The translations under genes were made by a program, and so were the position numbers. From the NCBI RefSeq assembly GCF_003019675.1, contig NZ_CP028105.1:2496282-2560281 (forward strand): 64,000 nucleotides of DNA. Direction: 5' to 3'. Below the pieces are notes generated by a model, which had not been told where the DNA came from, searched no databases, and saw nothing but the letters and a program-made list of their open reading frames with translations. Of the stretch, positions 8,899 to 19,227 are shown one piece after another (positions within the stretch are counted from its first letter, which is position 1; each line of letters opens with the position of its first letter). Source of the stretch: Fusobacterium ulcerans (GTDB lineage Bacteria; Fusobacteriota; Fusobacteriia; Fusobacteriales; Fusobacteriaceae).

Positions 8899-9936
8899 AT
8901 GGGCTATTTTGTATCTAATGAAAAATTTGACCAGATTATCAATAAAATGGGGGAGAAATATAGAGTATATGCTCCTAAAAGATTTGAAGGTCAAGGAAGA
9001 TATTCTGACACAGATGTAATAAGATATGATGAAATAACTTCAATAAAAGAAATTGTTCATGATGTTAAGTCGACTTATTCTGCAAAAGAAGTTTTAACAC
9101 CTCTTAATCAGACTATTATGTATTTTACTGAGGGAAAATATACAGAAAGTCAATTAAAAGATGAGAGAGATATCCTTATATTTGCAAGAGCTTGTGATAT
9201 TAATGCAATAAAAAGATTTGATGACATCTATTTAAAAAATGGCAGCTATGAGGATCCTTATTATAAAAGAGTAAGAGAGAAAACTAAATTTATTCTTATG
9301 GAATGTCCATCTAATGGATGGGATACATGCTTCTGCGTTTCTATGGGAACAAATAAAGCAGAAGAATATGTATTTGGAGTAAAATTCCTTGAAGAAGGAG
9401 TAATGCTGGAAAATAAAGAAAATGAATTTAATGAATATTTTAGTGAAAATGAAAAGAATGATTTTACTGTAACTCCAGTATCTCAAAATCAAAGAGAAGT
9501 AAAAATTCCAGAAATTAACTCTAAAGAAATAGAAAACAAGATAAAAACTTTAGATATGTGGAAAGAATACGACAAGAGATGTCTGGAATGTGGAAGCTGT
9601 ACAGTAGCTTGTTCAACTTGTACTTGCTTTACTACATATGATATAAATTATTCTTCAGATACAGATGCTGGAGAAAGAAGAAGAATGCACGCTTCATGCC
9701 ATATAGACGGATTTACTTCTATAGCTGGAGGACACTCTTTCAGAAATACTCCAGGAGATAAAATGAGATTCAAAGTTTTACATAAAATACATGATCATAA
9801 AGCTCTCTTTAAAGAGTATCAGATGTGTGTAGGATGTGGTAGATGCGATGAAAGATGTCCAGTAGGTATATCTTTTATCCATGCTGTTAATAGATTAGCC
9901 CAAGAGGTTGACAAACTTAATAAGGAGGTAAAATAA
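8899..9936 (+). CDS. asrA: Anaerobic sulfite reductase subunit A
   Basis: A 345-residue iron-sulfur protein. Two ferredoxin-like clusters lie in the C-terminal third: CLECGSCTVACSTC near residue 233 and CVGCGRCDERCP near 314. The arrangement and the following two genes match AsrABC, the NADH-linked enzyme that reduces sulfite to sulfide in the cytoplasm of Salmonella and clostridia; AsrA is thought to pass electrons from AsrB to the AsrC siroheme subunit. Start ATG 8899 has GGAAGTGGAG upstream. It opens a three-gene operon with tight spacing. Confidence 0.93.
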   Translation: MGYFVSNEKFDQIINKMGEKYRVYAPKRFEGQGRYSDTDVIRYDEITSIKEIVHDVKSTYSAKEVLTPLNQTIMYFTEGKYTESQLKDERDILIFARACDINAIKRFDDIYLKNGSYEDPYYKRVREKTKFILMECPSNGWDTCFCVSMGTNKAEEYVFGVKFLEEGVMLENKENEFNEYFSENEKNDFTVTPVSQNQREVKIPEINSKEIENKIKTLDMWKEYDKRCLECGSCTVACSTCTCFTTYDINYSSDTDAGERRRMHASCHIDGFTSIAGGHSFRNTPGDKMRFKVLHKIHDHKALFKEYQMCVGCGRCDERCPVGISFIHAVNRLAQEVDKLNKEVK

Positions 9937-9937
9937 A

Positions 9938-10747
9938 ATGGAAAATATTTTATTACCTGAACCACATAAAATTTTAAATATAACAAAAATGACTGACTTA
10001 GAATGGTTATTTCGTGTTGAGTATAAAGAAGTATCTAAAATACAATTTGGGCAGTTTATGCAGATATCTCTTCCTAAAGTAGGAGAATGTCCAATTTCTA
10101 TAACAAATTTTTCTGTTGAAGAGAACTGGATAGAATTTCTTATAAGAAAAGTGGGAATTGTAACTGATGAACTTTTTAAATTAAAACCCGGAACTATTAT
10201 GCCTATGAGAGGACCTTATGGAAAAGGATTTAATTTAGAAAACTATAAGGGAAAAAATGTAATTGTTGTAACTGGCGGTTCTGGTCTTGCTCCTGTCAGA
10301 AGCTTTATAGACTATATATATAAACATCCTGAAACAGTAAAATCATTGGAACTGCTGTTTGGATTTAAAGATATGGAATCTGTATTGTTCAAAGAGGATC
10401 TATTAAACTGGAGAGAAAAATTCCAATTAACTTTGACAGTTGATAAGGGATGCGGTATAGATGGAGAATGCGTTGGACTTGTAACTGAATATGTTCCACA
10501 ACTACAACTTTTACGTAAAGATTTCAATGATTTGGAAATAATAATTGTTGGACCTCCTGTAATGATGAAATATACAGCTCTTGAATTTAAAAAAATAGGA
10601 ATTCCTGATGAAAATATTTGGCTTTCTTTTGAAAGAAAAATGTCTTGTGCAATTGGGAAATGTGGACACTGTAGAATAGATGAAACTTATGTGTGCCTAG
10701 AAGGACCTGTATTTAACTATTCAAAAGCTAAAGATTTAGTCGATTAA
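9938..10747 (+). CDS. asrB: Anaerobic sulfite reductase subunit B (FAD/NAD-binding)
   Basis: A 269-residue ferredoxin reductase-like flavoprotein. The N-terminal half is the FAD barrel (MRGPYGKGFN), the second half the NAD domain (VVTGGSGLAPVRSFIDY; IIVGPPVMMKYT) and the C-terminus holds a cluster site CAIGKCGHCRIDETYVCLEGPVF. It oxidises NADH for sulfite reduction. It starts two bases after asrA; the RBS AAGGAGG lies inside the asrA end. It is a paralogue in fold of PyrK at 22881. Confidence 0.93.
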   Translation: MENILLPEPHKILNITKMTDLEWLFRVEYKEVSKIQFGQFMQISLPKVGECPISITNFSVEENWIEFLIRKVGIVTDELFKLKPGTIMPMRGPYGKGFNLENYKGKNVIVVTGGSGLAPVRSFIDYIYKHPETVKSLELLFGFKDMESVLFKEDLLNWREKFQLTLTVDKGCGIDGECVGLVTEYVPQLQLLRKDFNDLEIIIVGPPVMMKYTALEFKKIGIPDENIWLSFERKMSCAIGKCGHCRIDETYVCLEGPVFNYSKAKDLVD

Positions 10748-10765
10748 TTTTGAGGAGGAATAATC

Positions 10766-11806
10766 ATGAAACATGATATGAATATAAATAAATTGAAACT
10801 AAACTGTTTCCGCCAATCTAAAGTACCTGGAGAATTTATGCTTCAAATGCGTGTACCTGGAGGACTTGTTAAAGCAAAATATTTGAGTACAATTCAATAT
10901 ATTGCAGAGACTTGGGGAAATGGAACTTTCCACTTAGGAATGAGACAGACATTAAATGCTCCCGGAATAAAATATGAAAATATTCCTGAAGTAAACAAGT
11001 ATCTGGAAGAATATATTAAAGACATAGAAGTAGATATGTGTAATGTTTGTATGGAAGCTAATGAAGCTGGATATCCAACAATAGGAGCAAGAAATATAAT
11101 GGCTTGTATAGGTAACTCTCACTGTATAAAAGCAAATATAAATACTTTTGAGTTAGCTAAAAAAATAGAAAAAGAGATATTCCCAAGCCATTACCATATA
11201 AAAATAGCAATAGCAGGATGTCCTAATGACTGTGCTAAGGGACATTTTAATGATTTTGGTATACTTGGAGTTACAAAACCAATTTATCTGAAAGATAGAT
11301 GTATTGGATGTGGAAGATGTGTAAAAATGTGTGAACATGCTGCTACAAGAGTACTTAAATTAGTAAATAATAAAGTAGAAAAAGACGCCTGCTGTTGTGT
11401 AGGATGCGGAGAATGTGTGGAAGCCTGTCCAGCATCAGCATGGGTAAGACCTACTAAGAAATTCTACAGAGTAATAGTTGGAGGTAGAACAGGAAAACAA
11501 TATCCAAGAATGGGAAAAATGTTTTTGAACTGGGTTACAGAAGATGTAGTAATTAAAGTAATTCAAAACTGGCAAAACTTCTCTGCTAATGTTCTTCACC
11601 ATGAACCTGTATATATTCATGGAGGACATCTTATTGACAGAGCTGGATATGCAAAGTTCAAAGATTTAATTTTAAAAGATGTAGAATTGAATCCAGAAGC
11701 ATTAGTGGCACAAAGAATTTTATGGGCTGAAACTGAATACAGATCCAATATAAATTTAAGAGCTGTAGGAGATATTCCAAGTCCGGGAGAAGATTATACA
11801 AAATAA
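10766..11806 (+). CDS. asrC: Anaerobic sulfite reductase subunit C (siroheme/4Fe-4S)
   Basis: A 346-residue member of the nitrite/sulfite reductase family. The siroheme-cluster ligands are in CIGNSHCIKA (near residue 116) and AIAGCPNDCAKGH (near 152); two extra ferredoxin clusters follow in CIGCGRCVKMCEHAA and CCVGCGECVEACPASAW, as in AsrC. It carries out the six-electron reduction of sulfite to sulfide. RBS GAGGAGG precedes the ATG. A strong terminator ends the operon. Confidence 0.94.
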   Translation: MKHDMNINKLKLNCFRQSKVPGEFMLQMRVPGGLVKAKYLSTIQYIAETWGNGTFHLGMRQTLNAPGIKYENIPEVNKYLEEYIKDIEVDMCNVCMEANEAGYPTIGARNIMACIGNSHCIKANINTFELAKKIEKEIFPSHYHIKIAIAGCPNDCAKGHFNDFGILGVTKPIYLKDRCIGCGRCVKMCEHAATRVLKLVNNKVEKDACCCVGCGECVEACPASAWVRPTKKFYRVIVGGRTGKQYPRMGKMFLNWVTEDVVIKVIQNWQNFSANVLHHEPVYIHGGHLIDRAGYAKFKDLILKDVELNPEALVAQRILWAETEYRSNINLRAVGDIPSPGEDYTK

Positions 11807-11817
11807 TTATAAATAAG

Positions 11818-11857
11818 AAAAAGCTTTAGAACCAGTTAAAAGGTCTAAAGCTTTTTT
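11818..11857 (+). terminator. Rho-independent terminator of asrABC
   Basis: AAAAGCTTTAGA pairs perfectly with TCTAAAGCTTTT over a 13-nt loop, followed by T. From here to 12118 (about 260 nt) the sequence is AT-rich spacer with no feature I can support beyond the RBS of the next gene. Confidence 0.9.
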
Positions 11858-12118
11858 GTTTTTAAAGAGGAAAAATAGAAAAATTCAATATACTGTTTAA
11901 AGGAATTAGAAGATATTAATAGTAATAGAATAATATTAGAGTTAAAAATAATCTAAAACTTGTTATGAAAGTATAAATTGAGAATAGATTATTTTATTAT
12001 TTATATAAAATAAAATTATAAACTGAATAACATGTGAAATTATTAAAAATATCCATATTAGAAAAAATAGGTTTTTAAATAAGCGATATTTTATAAACTT
12101 AATCAAGGAGGAAAAAAT

Positions 12119-13528
12119 ATGAAAAAATTAAGTAGTATTAAAGATATAAACGGAAAAGAATATTCATTTGATCAAAGTGGGAAGAAAACTTATTTAAAAG
12201 CATGGGCTTCTTGGTGCCCTATTTGTTTATCAGGTTTAGAAGAATTAAATGGAATGAGTAAAAATACAACAGAATTTGAAATAGCAGCTATAGTTTTCCC
12301 AGGAAAAAATGGAGAAAAGGAAACAAAAGAGTTTAAAGAATGGTATAACTCTTTAGGGTATGAGAATATCAAAGTACTTATTGATGAACAAGGGGAGCTG
12401 TTAAAAATAGTAGATATAAAAGCTTATCCCACATCAATATTTGTAAATGAAAAAGGGGAAATAGAAAAATATTATCCTGGACAGCTTTCAAAGGCAGATA
12501 TAGAAAAAGCTTTAGATATTAAAAGTGAAATAACTACGAAAAACACAATAGAAATAAATAAAAAAATGATAAAAAATTCCCAAAACATCAAAGAGATATA
12601 TTTAGCAGGAGGATGTTTCTGGGGTGTAGAAGCCTATATGAAAAGAATATATGGTGTAGTAAATGCTGTATCTGGGTATGCTAATGGAAAAACTGAAAAT
12701 CCAAAATATGAAGATGTAGTCTACAGAAATACAGGACATGCAGAAACAGTTCGAGTAACTTATGATGCAGATAAAATAAATCTTTCAACTTTGTTAAAAT
12801 ATTACTTTAAGATTATTGATCCAACTACTTTAAATCAGCAAGGAAATGATAGAGGAAGTCAATATCGAACTGGAGTATACTTTCTAAATGAAGAAGATAA
12901 AAAAATAATAGATCAGGAGCTGAAAGAATTACAAAAAGCATATACAAATAAAATTGTCGTGGAATCTGAAAGCTTAAAAAACTTTTTTACAGCAGAAGAT
13001 TATCATCAAGATTACTTAAAGAAAAATCCAAATGGTTATTGTCATATTGACCTTTCAAAAGCTGATGAAATAATAGTTGATAAAAATAGATATTCTAAAT
13101 TAACAGAACAGGAATTAAGAGAAAAATTAACAACAGAACAATATAATATCACTCAAAATGCCAACACAGAAATGTCATTTTCAAATGAATATTGGAATTT
13201 TTTTGAAGATGGGATATATGTTGATATTACAACAGGGGAACCTCTATTTTCTTCAAAGGATAAATATAATTCAATGTGTGGCTGGCCAAGTTTTACTAAG
13301 CCGATAACTCCAGAGGTTGTAACATATCATGAAGATAAAAGCTTTAATATGATTAGAACAGAGGTAAAAAGCAGAGCAGGAGAAGCTCATCTAGGACATG
13401 TTTTCGAAGATGGACCTAAGGATAAAGGGGGATTAAGATTTTGTATAAATAGTGCATCTATAAAATTTATACCTCTATCAGACATGGAGGTAGAAGGATA
13501 TGGGTATTTAATTCCACTGGTAGAATAA
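12119..13528 (+). CDS. Thioredoxin-like / MsrA / MsrB trifunctional methionine sulfoxide reductase
   Basis: A 469-residue three-domain fusion. Residues 1-130 are a TlpA/thioredoxin-like domain with WCPIC (C33, C36). Residues 155-310 are MsrA with [11 protein letters not shown] (catalytic C166) and [13 protein letters not shown]. Residues 325-469 are MsrB with CGWPSF and the catalytic cysteine in RFCINSAS (C442); the zinc CxxC pairs of many MsrBs are absent. MsrA reduces the S and MsrB the R sulfoxide; the N-terminal domain probably recycles both. The order is that of Neisseria PilB/MsrAB, but no signal peptide or membrane anchor is visible, so this protein should act in the cytoplasm. The ATG has AAGGAGG upstream; single-gene unit. 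Confidence 0.93.
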   Translation: MKKLSSIKDINGKEYSFDQSGKKTYLKAWASWCPICLSGLEELNGMSKNTTEFEIAAIVFPGKNGEKETKEFKEWYNSLGYENIKVLIDEQGELLKIVDIKAYPTSIFVNEKGEIEKYYPGQLSKADIEKALDIKSEITTKNTIEINKKMIKNSQNIKEIYLAGGCFWGVEAYMKRIYGVVNAVSGYANGKTENPKYEDVVYRNTGHAETVRVTYDADKINLSTLLKYYFKIIDPTTLNQQGNDRGSQYRTGVYFLNEEDKKIIDQELKELQKAYTNKIVVESESLKNFFTAEDYHQDYLKKNPNGYCHIDLSKADEIIVDKNRYSKLTEQELREKLTTEQYNITQNANTEMSFSNEYWNFFEDGIYVDITTGEPLFSSKDKYNSMCGWPSFTKPITPEVVTYHEDKSFNMIRTEVKSRAGEAHLGHVFEDGPKDKGGLRFCINSASIKFIPLSDMEVEGYGYLIPLVE

Positions 13529-13593
13529 ATGAATATAAACAGTGAACTTTTAATTAAAAATAAAATATTTAGCTGACTTAAAATTTTTCAGTA

Positions 13594-13646
13594 ATAAAAA
13601 AAGGTGACTATCAAGCAAAATACAATTTTGACTTTTTGTCACCTTT
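13594..13646 (-). terminator. Terminator of the aminotransferase gene
   Basis: AAAGGTGAC and GTCACCTTT pair over a long loop; on the reverse strand T7 follows. It sits between convergent genes and might also slow plus-strand transcripts from 12119, though no T run follows in that direction. Confidence 0.75.
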
Positions 13647-13652
13647 AATATA

Positions 13653-14846
13653 TTATTTATCTTTATTATACTCTTCAAGAGCTCTTTTTAAAACTATCAT
13701 AGCATTTTCAATATCATCAACATTAGTACAGAAAGATAGTCTTACTTCCTGCTCTCCTTTACCTTCTGTCTTATAGAATCCAGGTCCGGGAGCTATAAGA
13801 AGAGTTTTGTTTTCATAAGAATAATCTGTAAGAAGCCATTTAGCAAATTTTTCAGCATTGTCTACTGGAAGTTTTGCAAAGATATAGAAAGCTCCCTCAG
13901 GTTTAGAACAGACAACACCAGGTATTCTAGAAAGATAACCATAGATAAGGTCTCTTCTGCTCTTATACTTTAATTTAACATCTTCTAAATAATTATCCAT
14001 AGTATTTATCAGATTAGCAGCTGCATGCTGCTCTATAGTAGAAACACAAAGTCTTGCCTGACAGAACTTCAGGATATAATTCATAAGATCGTGATTTTTA
14101 CTTGCAATAAGTCCTATTCTAGCTCCACAAGCACTGTAGTGCTTAGAGATACTGTCTACTAATACCACTCTGTCTTTAAGATCTTCAAGCTGCATAATAG
14201 AAGTATATGGAGTATCATCATATACAAATTGCCTGTAAACTTCATCAGCTATGATATATAAATCATATTTCTTAGCTATTTCTCCAATCATTTTTATTTC
14301 TTCTTCAGTATATATAGTTCCAGTAGGATTTACAGGATTAGAAAACATTATAGCTCTTGTAGTAGGAGTAATCAATGCTTCGATTTCTTCTCTTGGAGGC
14401 AAATGAAAGTTGTTTTCTATTGTAGTAGAAATAGGTTTTACCTTTGCTCCTGAAAAAATAGAGAAACTTGAGTAATTTGAATAAAAAGGTTCAGGAACTA
14501 AAACTTCATCTCCTTCATTACAAATTGACATAAGTGTAAAAAGGATAGCTTCACTTCCACCTTGAGTGATAAGAATGTCTTCTTTCTCAAGATTGATACC
14601 ACTAGCTTTGTAACTTTTTACAAAACTTTCGATAAGCTGAGGGATTCCCCTGGAATCAGAATAAGTAACGATTTTTTCCTTGTAGCTATGAAGCCCTTCA
14701 AAGAAAGAATCAGGAGTAACTATATTAGGCTGCCCAATGTTAAGCTTATATACTTTAATTCCTTTTTTAGACGCTTCATCCGCAAGGGGAATCAACTTTC
14801 TTATTGGTGAAAAATTCATGTCTAAAGCTCTTGTTGATATATTCAT
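13653..14846 (-). CDS. Class I/II PLP-dependent aminotransferase
   Basis: A 397-residue fold-type I aminotransferase. Key parts are NIGQPNIVTP, GGSEAILFTLMS (phosphate-binding region), NPVNPTGTIY, ADEVYRQF and the PLP lysine in DSISKHYSACGARIG (K235). It is closest in style to aspartate/aromatic aminotransferases of subgroup I-gamma; the substrate cannot be told from sequence. It starts at ATG 14846 with GGAGGGGATAATATG upstream. It is preceded on the same strand by the symporter gene, but a terminator separates them. Confidence 0.9.
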   Translation of the reverse strand: MNISTRALDMNFSPIRKLIPLADEASKKGIKVYKLNIGQPNIVTPDSFFEGLHSYKEKIVTYSDSRGIPQLIESFVKSYKASGINLEKEDILITQGGSEAILFTLMSICNEGDEVLVPEPFYSNYSSFSIFSGAKVKPISTTIENNFHLPPREEIEALITPTTRAIMFSNPVNPTGTIYTEEEIKMIGEIAKKYDLYIIADEVYRQFVYDDTPYTSIMQLEDLKDRVVLVDSISKHYSACGARIGLIASKNHDLMNYILKFCQARLCVSTIEQHAAANLINTMDNYLEDVKLKYKSRRDLIYGYLSRIPGVVCSKPEGAFYIFAKLPVDNAEKFAKWLLTDYSYENKTLLIAPGPGFYKTEGKGEQEVRLSFCTNVDDIENAMIVLKRALEEYNKDK

Positions 14847-14980
14847 ATTATCCCCTCCATCATATATATTTTTTATTTTAGTTAACTTTTTTATTTTATC
14901 ATATTTATGAAAAAAATACTATTAAAATTAATAAATAGAAGAAAAATTTTTCAAAACCCTTGTAATAATGCCAATTAAAT

Positions 14981-15011
14981 AAAAAAATTGACCAGAAAAT
15001 TCTCTGGTCAA
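14981..15011 (-). terminator. Terminator of the symporter gene
   Basis: TTGACCAGA and TCTGGTCAA form a 9-bp stem over a 6-nt loop, followed on the reverse strand by T7. Confidence 0.88.
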
Positions 15012-15035
15012 TAGGCATATACCATATATATTTAA

Positions 15036-16205
15036 CTAAGCTTTTTGCTTTTCTTTTTTAAATACTCCATTTAGGATAAGAGCAAGTGCTCCATCTCCAA
15101 CAACATTACAAGCAGTACCGAAACTATCTTGAAGAGCAAATATAGTAAGCATTAAAGCAACTCCATTTTCATCAAATCCTAATACAGAGATGATGATACC
15201 AAGAGAAGCCATAACAGTTCCACCAGGAACTCCAGGCGCTCCTACAGCAAAGATTCCTAAAAGAACTATGAACAGAACCATTGTTCCAAATGCTGGAAGA
15301 TGTCCATACAGTACTTGAGAAACTGTCATAACAAAGAATACTTCTGTAAGAACAGAACCGCATAGATGAACAGTAGCTCCCAAAGGAATAGCAAAGTCAG
15401 CTATATCTTCATCTAAAGCACCAGATTTTTTAGCACAGCTCAATGCTACTGGAAGTGTAGCAGCTGAAGACATAGTTCCTACTGCTGTTAAATAAGCTGG
15501 TCCATAGAATTTTAAAAGATTGAATGGATTTTTTCCAGAAACAGCTCCTCCAATAGAGTAAAGAACTGTAAGCCAGATAAAATGTCCGATAAGAACTATT
15601 ATAACTACTTTTAAGAAAACTGGAAGCTGTTTAGTAATTCCACCTTCATATGCAAGTGTAGCAAAAGTAGAAGCAATAAAGAATGGAAGTATAGGTATAA
15701 TAATCATATAAACTATTTTAAGCATAATATTATTAAACTCGTCTAAAAGTCTTTCAAAGTTTTCAGATTGTGTCCAAACAACAGCAAGACCTAAGAAAAG
15801 AGCTAGAACTAAAGCAGTCATAACTGTGAATGGAGGTGGAATCTCCACTTTGAAAATAAGTTCAGGAAGATGTTTTAAACCTTCTACATTTGGAACTATG
15901 TGCATTTTAGGTATAAGGATAAATCCTGCTACCATTGAGAACAATGCAGCTCCTACAGATGAAAAGTATGCAAGCATAAGCATAAGTCCAAGCATTTTGC
16001 TGGCATTAGATTTCATTTTAGTTATAGCTGGAGCTATAAATCCTAAAATGATTAGTGGAACAGTAAATGATATTAACTGTCCAAGAATAAATTTGATAGA
16101 TTGAATCACACCAATGACAGTTTCGTTGCAGTATAATCCAACTACTAATCCGATCCCTACTCCAAGGATCAGTTTTAAAATCAGACTATCTTTGATTTTT
16201 CCCAT
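15036..16205 (-). CDS. Dicarboxylate/amino acid:cation symporter (DAACS family)
   Basis: A 389-residue inner-membrane protein of the GltP/DctA/GltPh family with about eight membrane helices. The first hairpin region holds GTMSSAATLPVALSCAKK (serine-rich HP1) and the C-terminal transport core has GAPGVPGGTVMASLG and TACNVVGDGALALI. It should take up glutamate, aspartate, serine or a C4-dicarboxylate with Na+ or H+. The substrate-binding motif near the end (DSFGTACNVVGDG) resembles the Na+-dependent subfamily. RBS AGGAG lies seven bases before ATG 16205. Confidence 0.92.
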   Translation of the reverse strand: MGKIKDSLILKLILGVGIGLVVGLYCNETVIGVIQSIKFILGQLISFTVPLIILGFIAPAITKMKSNASKMLGLMLMLAYFSSVGAALFSMVAGFILIPKMHIVPNVEGLKHLPELIFKVEIPPPFTVMTALVLALFLGLAVVWTQSENFERLLDEFNNIMLKIVYMIIIPILPFFIASTFATLAYEGGITKQLPVFLKVVIIVLIGHFIWLTVLYSIGGAVSGKNPFNLLKFYGPAYLTAVGTMSSAATLPVALSCAKKSGALDEDIADFAIPLGATVHLCGSVLTEVFFVMTVSQVLYGHLPAFGTMVLFIVLLGIFAVGAPGVPGGTVMASLGIIISVLGFDENGVALMLTIFALQDSFGTACNVVGDGALALILNGVFKKEKQKA

Positions 16206-16287
16206 GATATTCTCCTTTGTAAATATGATTTTATAACAAAAACATCAATAAAAAGAATATATTGTGTTGTTTTTGTTTGTCATAATT

Positions 16288-16316
16288 AAGATATCATATT
16301 TTATATTAAAAATCAA
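16288..16316 (-). promoter_or_regulatory. Promoter of the DAACS symporter gene
   Basis: On the reverse strand TTGATT, 17 bp, TATCTT, about 75 nt before the start codon. The stretch 16317-16450 behind it has no other recognisable feature. Confidence 0.5.
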
Positions 16317-16450
16317 ATAAAATTTATTAAAAACATACTTTAAATGAAAGTATTTATAAAAAATGTACGCTGTATTTATAAGATTTATTATTAAATGATG
16401 TTTTTAATTAGAGGGAGGGGGAAATTAATATATACTGTATATACCTTTAA

Positions 16451-16488
16451 ATAAAAAAAGAGAGTTCAAAACTTAATGAACTCTCTTT
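16451..16488 (-). terminator. Terminator of the P-type ATPase gene
   Basis: AAAGAGAGTTC and GAACTCTCTTT form an 11-bp stem with a 10-nt loop, followed on the reverse strand by T7. Confidence 0.9.
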
Positions 16489-16510
16489 TGATAAAAGATT
16501 ACAATTAATA

Positions 16511-19105
16511 TTATTTCTTATATTTAATAAACTTAGATATTTGAATAATTAAAGTTGGAATAAATGCTAATAGATATATGTATAATAAATCATTAGTACT
16601 TAATGGTGCAACTTGGAATATTGAGTGGAAAACTGGGAAAATAAGAATTCCATTCAATAGTATAAATCCTATAACAAAAGCTGCTATAGAAAACATATTA
16701 GAAAATAATCCTAATCCAATTATAGAGCTTCCTCCTCTACAGTTAAATCCATGGAATAATCTAGCTAGGCACAGAACACTGAAAGCCATTGTACTTCCTT
16801 TCAGAGTATTTCCACCTTGATATCCCATATAGAAAGCCAGCATTACAAATACAGCAATTAATAATCCTTCAATAAGTATTTTTCCAGCAAGTTCTTTTGT
16901 AAGGATAGGCTCCTTTGGATCACGAGGTTTTTCTGTAAGAACATCTCCGTGAGAAGGCTCCATTCCAATAGCAATAGCTGGCAGGCTGTCAGTAAGCAGG
17001 TTGATAAACAACAGATGTACTGGAGCAAAAATTACAGGAAGACCTGCAAGAGATGAATACAATACAGCAAGAATACCAGCAGTGTTACCTGACAGAAGGA
17101 ATCTTATTGAATTTTTAATATTAGAATAAATATTTCTACCAGTAGTAATAGCTTTTACTATTGTAGAGAAGTTGTCATCAGTAAGAATCATAGAAGCTGC
17201 ATCTTTTGAAACTTCAGTTCCTGTGATACCCATAGCAATACCGATATCAGCTCTTTTTAATGCAGGAGCATCATTTACTCCATCTCCAGTCATAGCACAT
17301 ATTTTACCAAGTGTCTGCCATGCTGTTACTATTCTTATTTTATGTTCAGGGGAAACTCTTGCATAGACAGAAGTTGAAGCAACTTTATTGATAAGTTCCT
17401 CATCACTCATTTTTTCAACTTCAATACCTTCCAGAACATTGTCTCCATCTTGATAAATACCAATTTCTTTAGCAATAGTTGTAGCAGTAATTTTGTGATC
17501 TCCTGTTATCATTACAGGTTTGATTCCAGCTGTTATACATTTCTCAACTGCTGCTTTAGACTCTTCTCTAGGTGGATCGATCATACCAACAAGTCCAATG
17601 AATATAAATTTATCTTCATCTTCTCTAGTTATTTCTTTCTTTTCATCAAGTACTTTATAAGCAAATGTTAATACTCTTAAACCAGTTTCAGCAAACATAG
17701 TATTGATATTTTCTATATTTTCAATATCAGTTTTAGTAATTTCTCTCACTTCATTATTAACAAGAATATGAGTAGTTCTAGGAAGAACTGAATCTAAAGC
17801 TCCTTTAGTAAGCATTAATATCTCATTGTCAATCTCATGAACTGTACTCATAAGTTTTCTGTCTGAATCAAATGGAATTTCTGAAATACGAGGATATTTT
17901 TCTTTTAATTCTTTACTGCTCATATTGTAATTTATTTCAGAAAGATTTATCAGAGCAATTTCTGTAGGATCTCCTATTTCACTTGTAGCATCATTACATA
18001 GGATGCTTTCTTTAAGGATAAGAGATTCACCAGTATCTTTTGTATCCAGTCCTTTTTCATTATAAACTTTGTTATTTATATATACCTGTTTTACAGTCAT
18101 TTTGTTTTGTGTAAGAGTTCCAGTTTTATCAGAACATATTACAGAAACACAACCAAGAGATTCAACAGATTTTAGATTCTTTATAATAGCATTCTCTTTA
18201 GAAAGTTTTTGTGTACCAAGAGCCAGAACTATAGTAACAATAGAACTTAAAGCTTCTGGTATAGCAGCCACAGCAAGAGCCACAGCAAACATCAGAGAAT
18301 CAAGCATTTTTACACCATGGAATACATTTATTGCAAATACAATTATACAAAGAATGATTATTCCTATTGAAAGTTTTTTACCAAAATTATCAAGAGATAC
18401 TTGAAGCGGTGTAGATTTTTCTTTTGTAGCCTCTAATAGAGAAGCTATTTTACCAAGTTCAGTTTTCATACCAGTAGAAGTAACTATGACAACACCTCTA
18501 CCATAACTTACCAAACTTCCAGAGAACACCATATTTTTTTGATCTCCAAGAGCAAGTTCTCCATCAGCCATTACATCACTTGTTTTTTCTACACTTTCAG
18601 ATTCTCCAGTAAGAGAACTTTCATTTACCAGAAGTGAGAAGCTTTCAATAATTCTACCATCTGCTGGAACTAAGTCTCCTGCTTCAATGAAGACAATATC
18701 TCCGGGAACAAGATATTTAGATAAAATTTCTACCTTTTCTCCATCTCTCAAAACTTTTGATTTTGGAGCTGACAAACTTTTCAGACTGCTGATAGATTCC
18801 TCAGCTTTCAGATGCTGTACAGTTCCAAGTATAGCATTGATAATAATAACAACAAGAATAACAATAGTACTTTCTTCATTACCAGAAATAAGTGAAATAA
18901 TAGAAGCAATAATAAGAATGATAACTAAGAAATCTTTAAACTGAGAAATAAATACAGCAAAGGTACTTAGTTTCTTTTCTTCATTAAGCTGGTTATATCC
19001 ATATTTCTCGATAGAAGTTTCTACCTGACCTGTTGAAAGTCCTTTTTCATTAGAATCGAACTCTTTTAAAATTTCGTCTTTCGACTTTGAAAAATAATTT
19101 TTCAT
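16511..19105 (-). CDS. P-type cation ATPase (Ca2+/Mn2+ type, PMCA/YoaB-like)
   Basis: An 864-residue P2-type ATPase, inner membrane. Visible parts: N-terminal cation-ATPase domain, LTGES actuator loop (165-169), transmembrane M4 motif AAIPEALSS (P283-E284), phosphorylation site CSDKTGTLTQNK (D326), KGALD-type nucleotide site, MITGDH, GDGVNDAPALK and about ten membrane helices. The PEALSS motif is that of Ca2+-type pumps. The upstream yybP-ykoY riboswitch points to Mn2+ export, as for Lactococcus YoaB; both ions may be moved. Start is ATG 19105, with GGAGGG seven bases upstream; an in-frame earlier ATG at 19153 has no RBS and lies in the riboswitch leader. Confidence 0.9.
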   Translation of the reverse strand: MKNYFSKSKDEILKEFDSNEKGLSTGQVETSIEKYGYNQLNEEKKLSTFAVFISQFKDFLVIILIIASIISLISGNEESTIVILVVIIINAILGTVQHLKAEESISSLKSLSAPKSKVLRDGEKVEILSKYLVPGDIVFIEAGDLVPADGRIIESFSLLVNESSLTGESESVEKTSDVMADGELALGDQKNMVFSGSLVSYGRGVVIVTSTGMKTELGKIASLLEATKEKSTPLQVSLDNFGKKLSIGIIILCIIVFAINVFHGVKMLDSLMFAVALAVAAIPEALSSIVTIVLALGTQKLSKENAIIKNLKSVESLGCVSVICSDKTGTLTQNKMTVKQVYINNKVYNEKGLDTKDTGESLILKESILCNDATSEIGDPTEIALINLSEINYNMSSKELKEKYPRISEIPFDSDRKLMSTVHEIDNEILMLTKGALDSVLPRTTHILVNNEVREITKTDIENIENINTMFAETGLRVLTFAYKVLDEKKEITREDEDKFIFIGLVGMIDPPREESKAAVEKCITAGIKPVMITGDHKITATTIAKEIGIYQDGDNVLEGIEVEKMSDEELINKVASTSVYARVSPEHKIRIVTAWQTLGKICAMTGDGVNDAPALKRADIGIAMGITGTEVSKDAASMILTDDNFSTIVKAITTGRNIYSNIKNSIRFLLSGNTAGILAVLYSSLAGLPVIFAPVHLLFINLLTDSLPAIAIGMEPSHGDVLTEKPRDPKEPILTKELAGKILIEGLLIAVFVMLAFYMGYQGGNTLKGSTMAFSVLCLARLFHGFNCRGGSSIIGLGLFSNMFSIAAFVIGFILLNGILIFPVFHSIFQVAPLSTNDLLYIYLLAFIPTLIIQISKFIKYKK

Positions 19106-19167
19106 GACACCCTCCATAAGACTATATAATAATATTCCTAAAATTACTATCAATTCCTGCTTTTACA

Positions 19168-19227
19168 TAAAAAAAAGACTTTCAATACAGAGAATTGATA
19201 ATCAATAATCTCTGTATTAAAAGTCTT
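19168..19227 (-). terminator. Riboswitch expression-platform terminator
   Basis: Arms 19209-19227 and 19175-19193 pair over 19 positions with one mismatch/wobble, followed on the reverse strand by T7. Its first arm (positions 19214-19223) is also the partner of the aptamer P1 strand at 19303-19312, so the two folds exclude each other. Confidence 0.85.
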
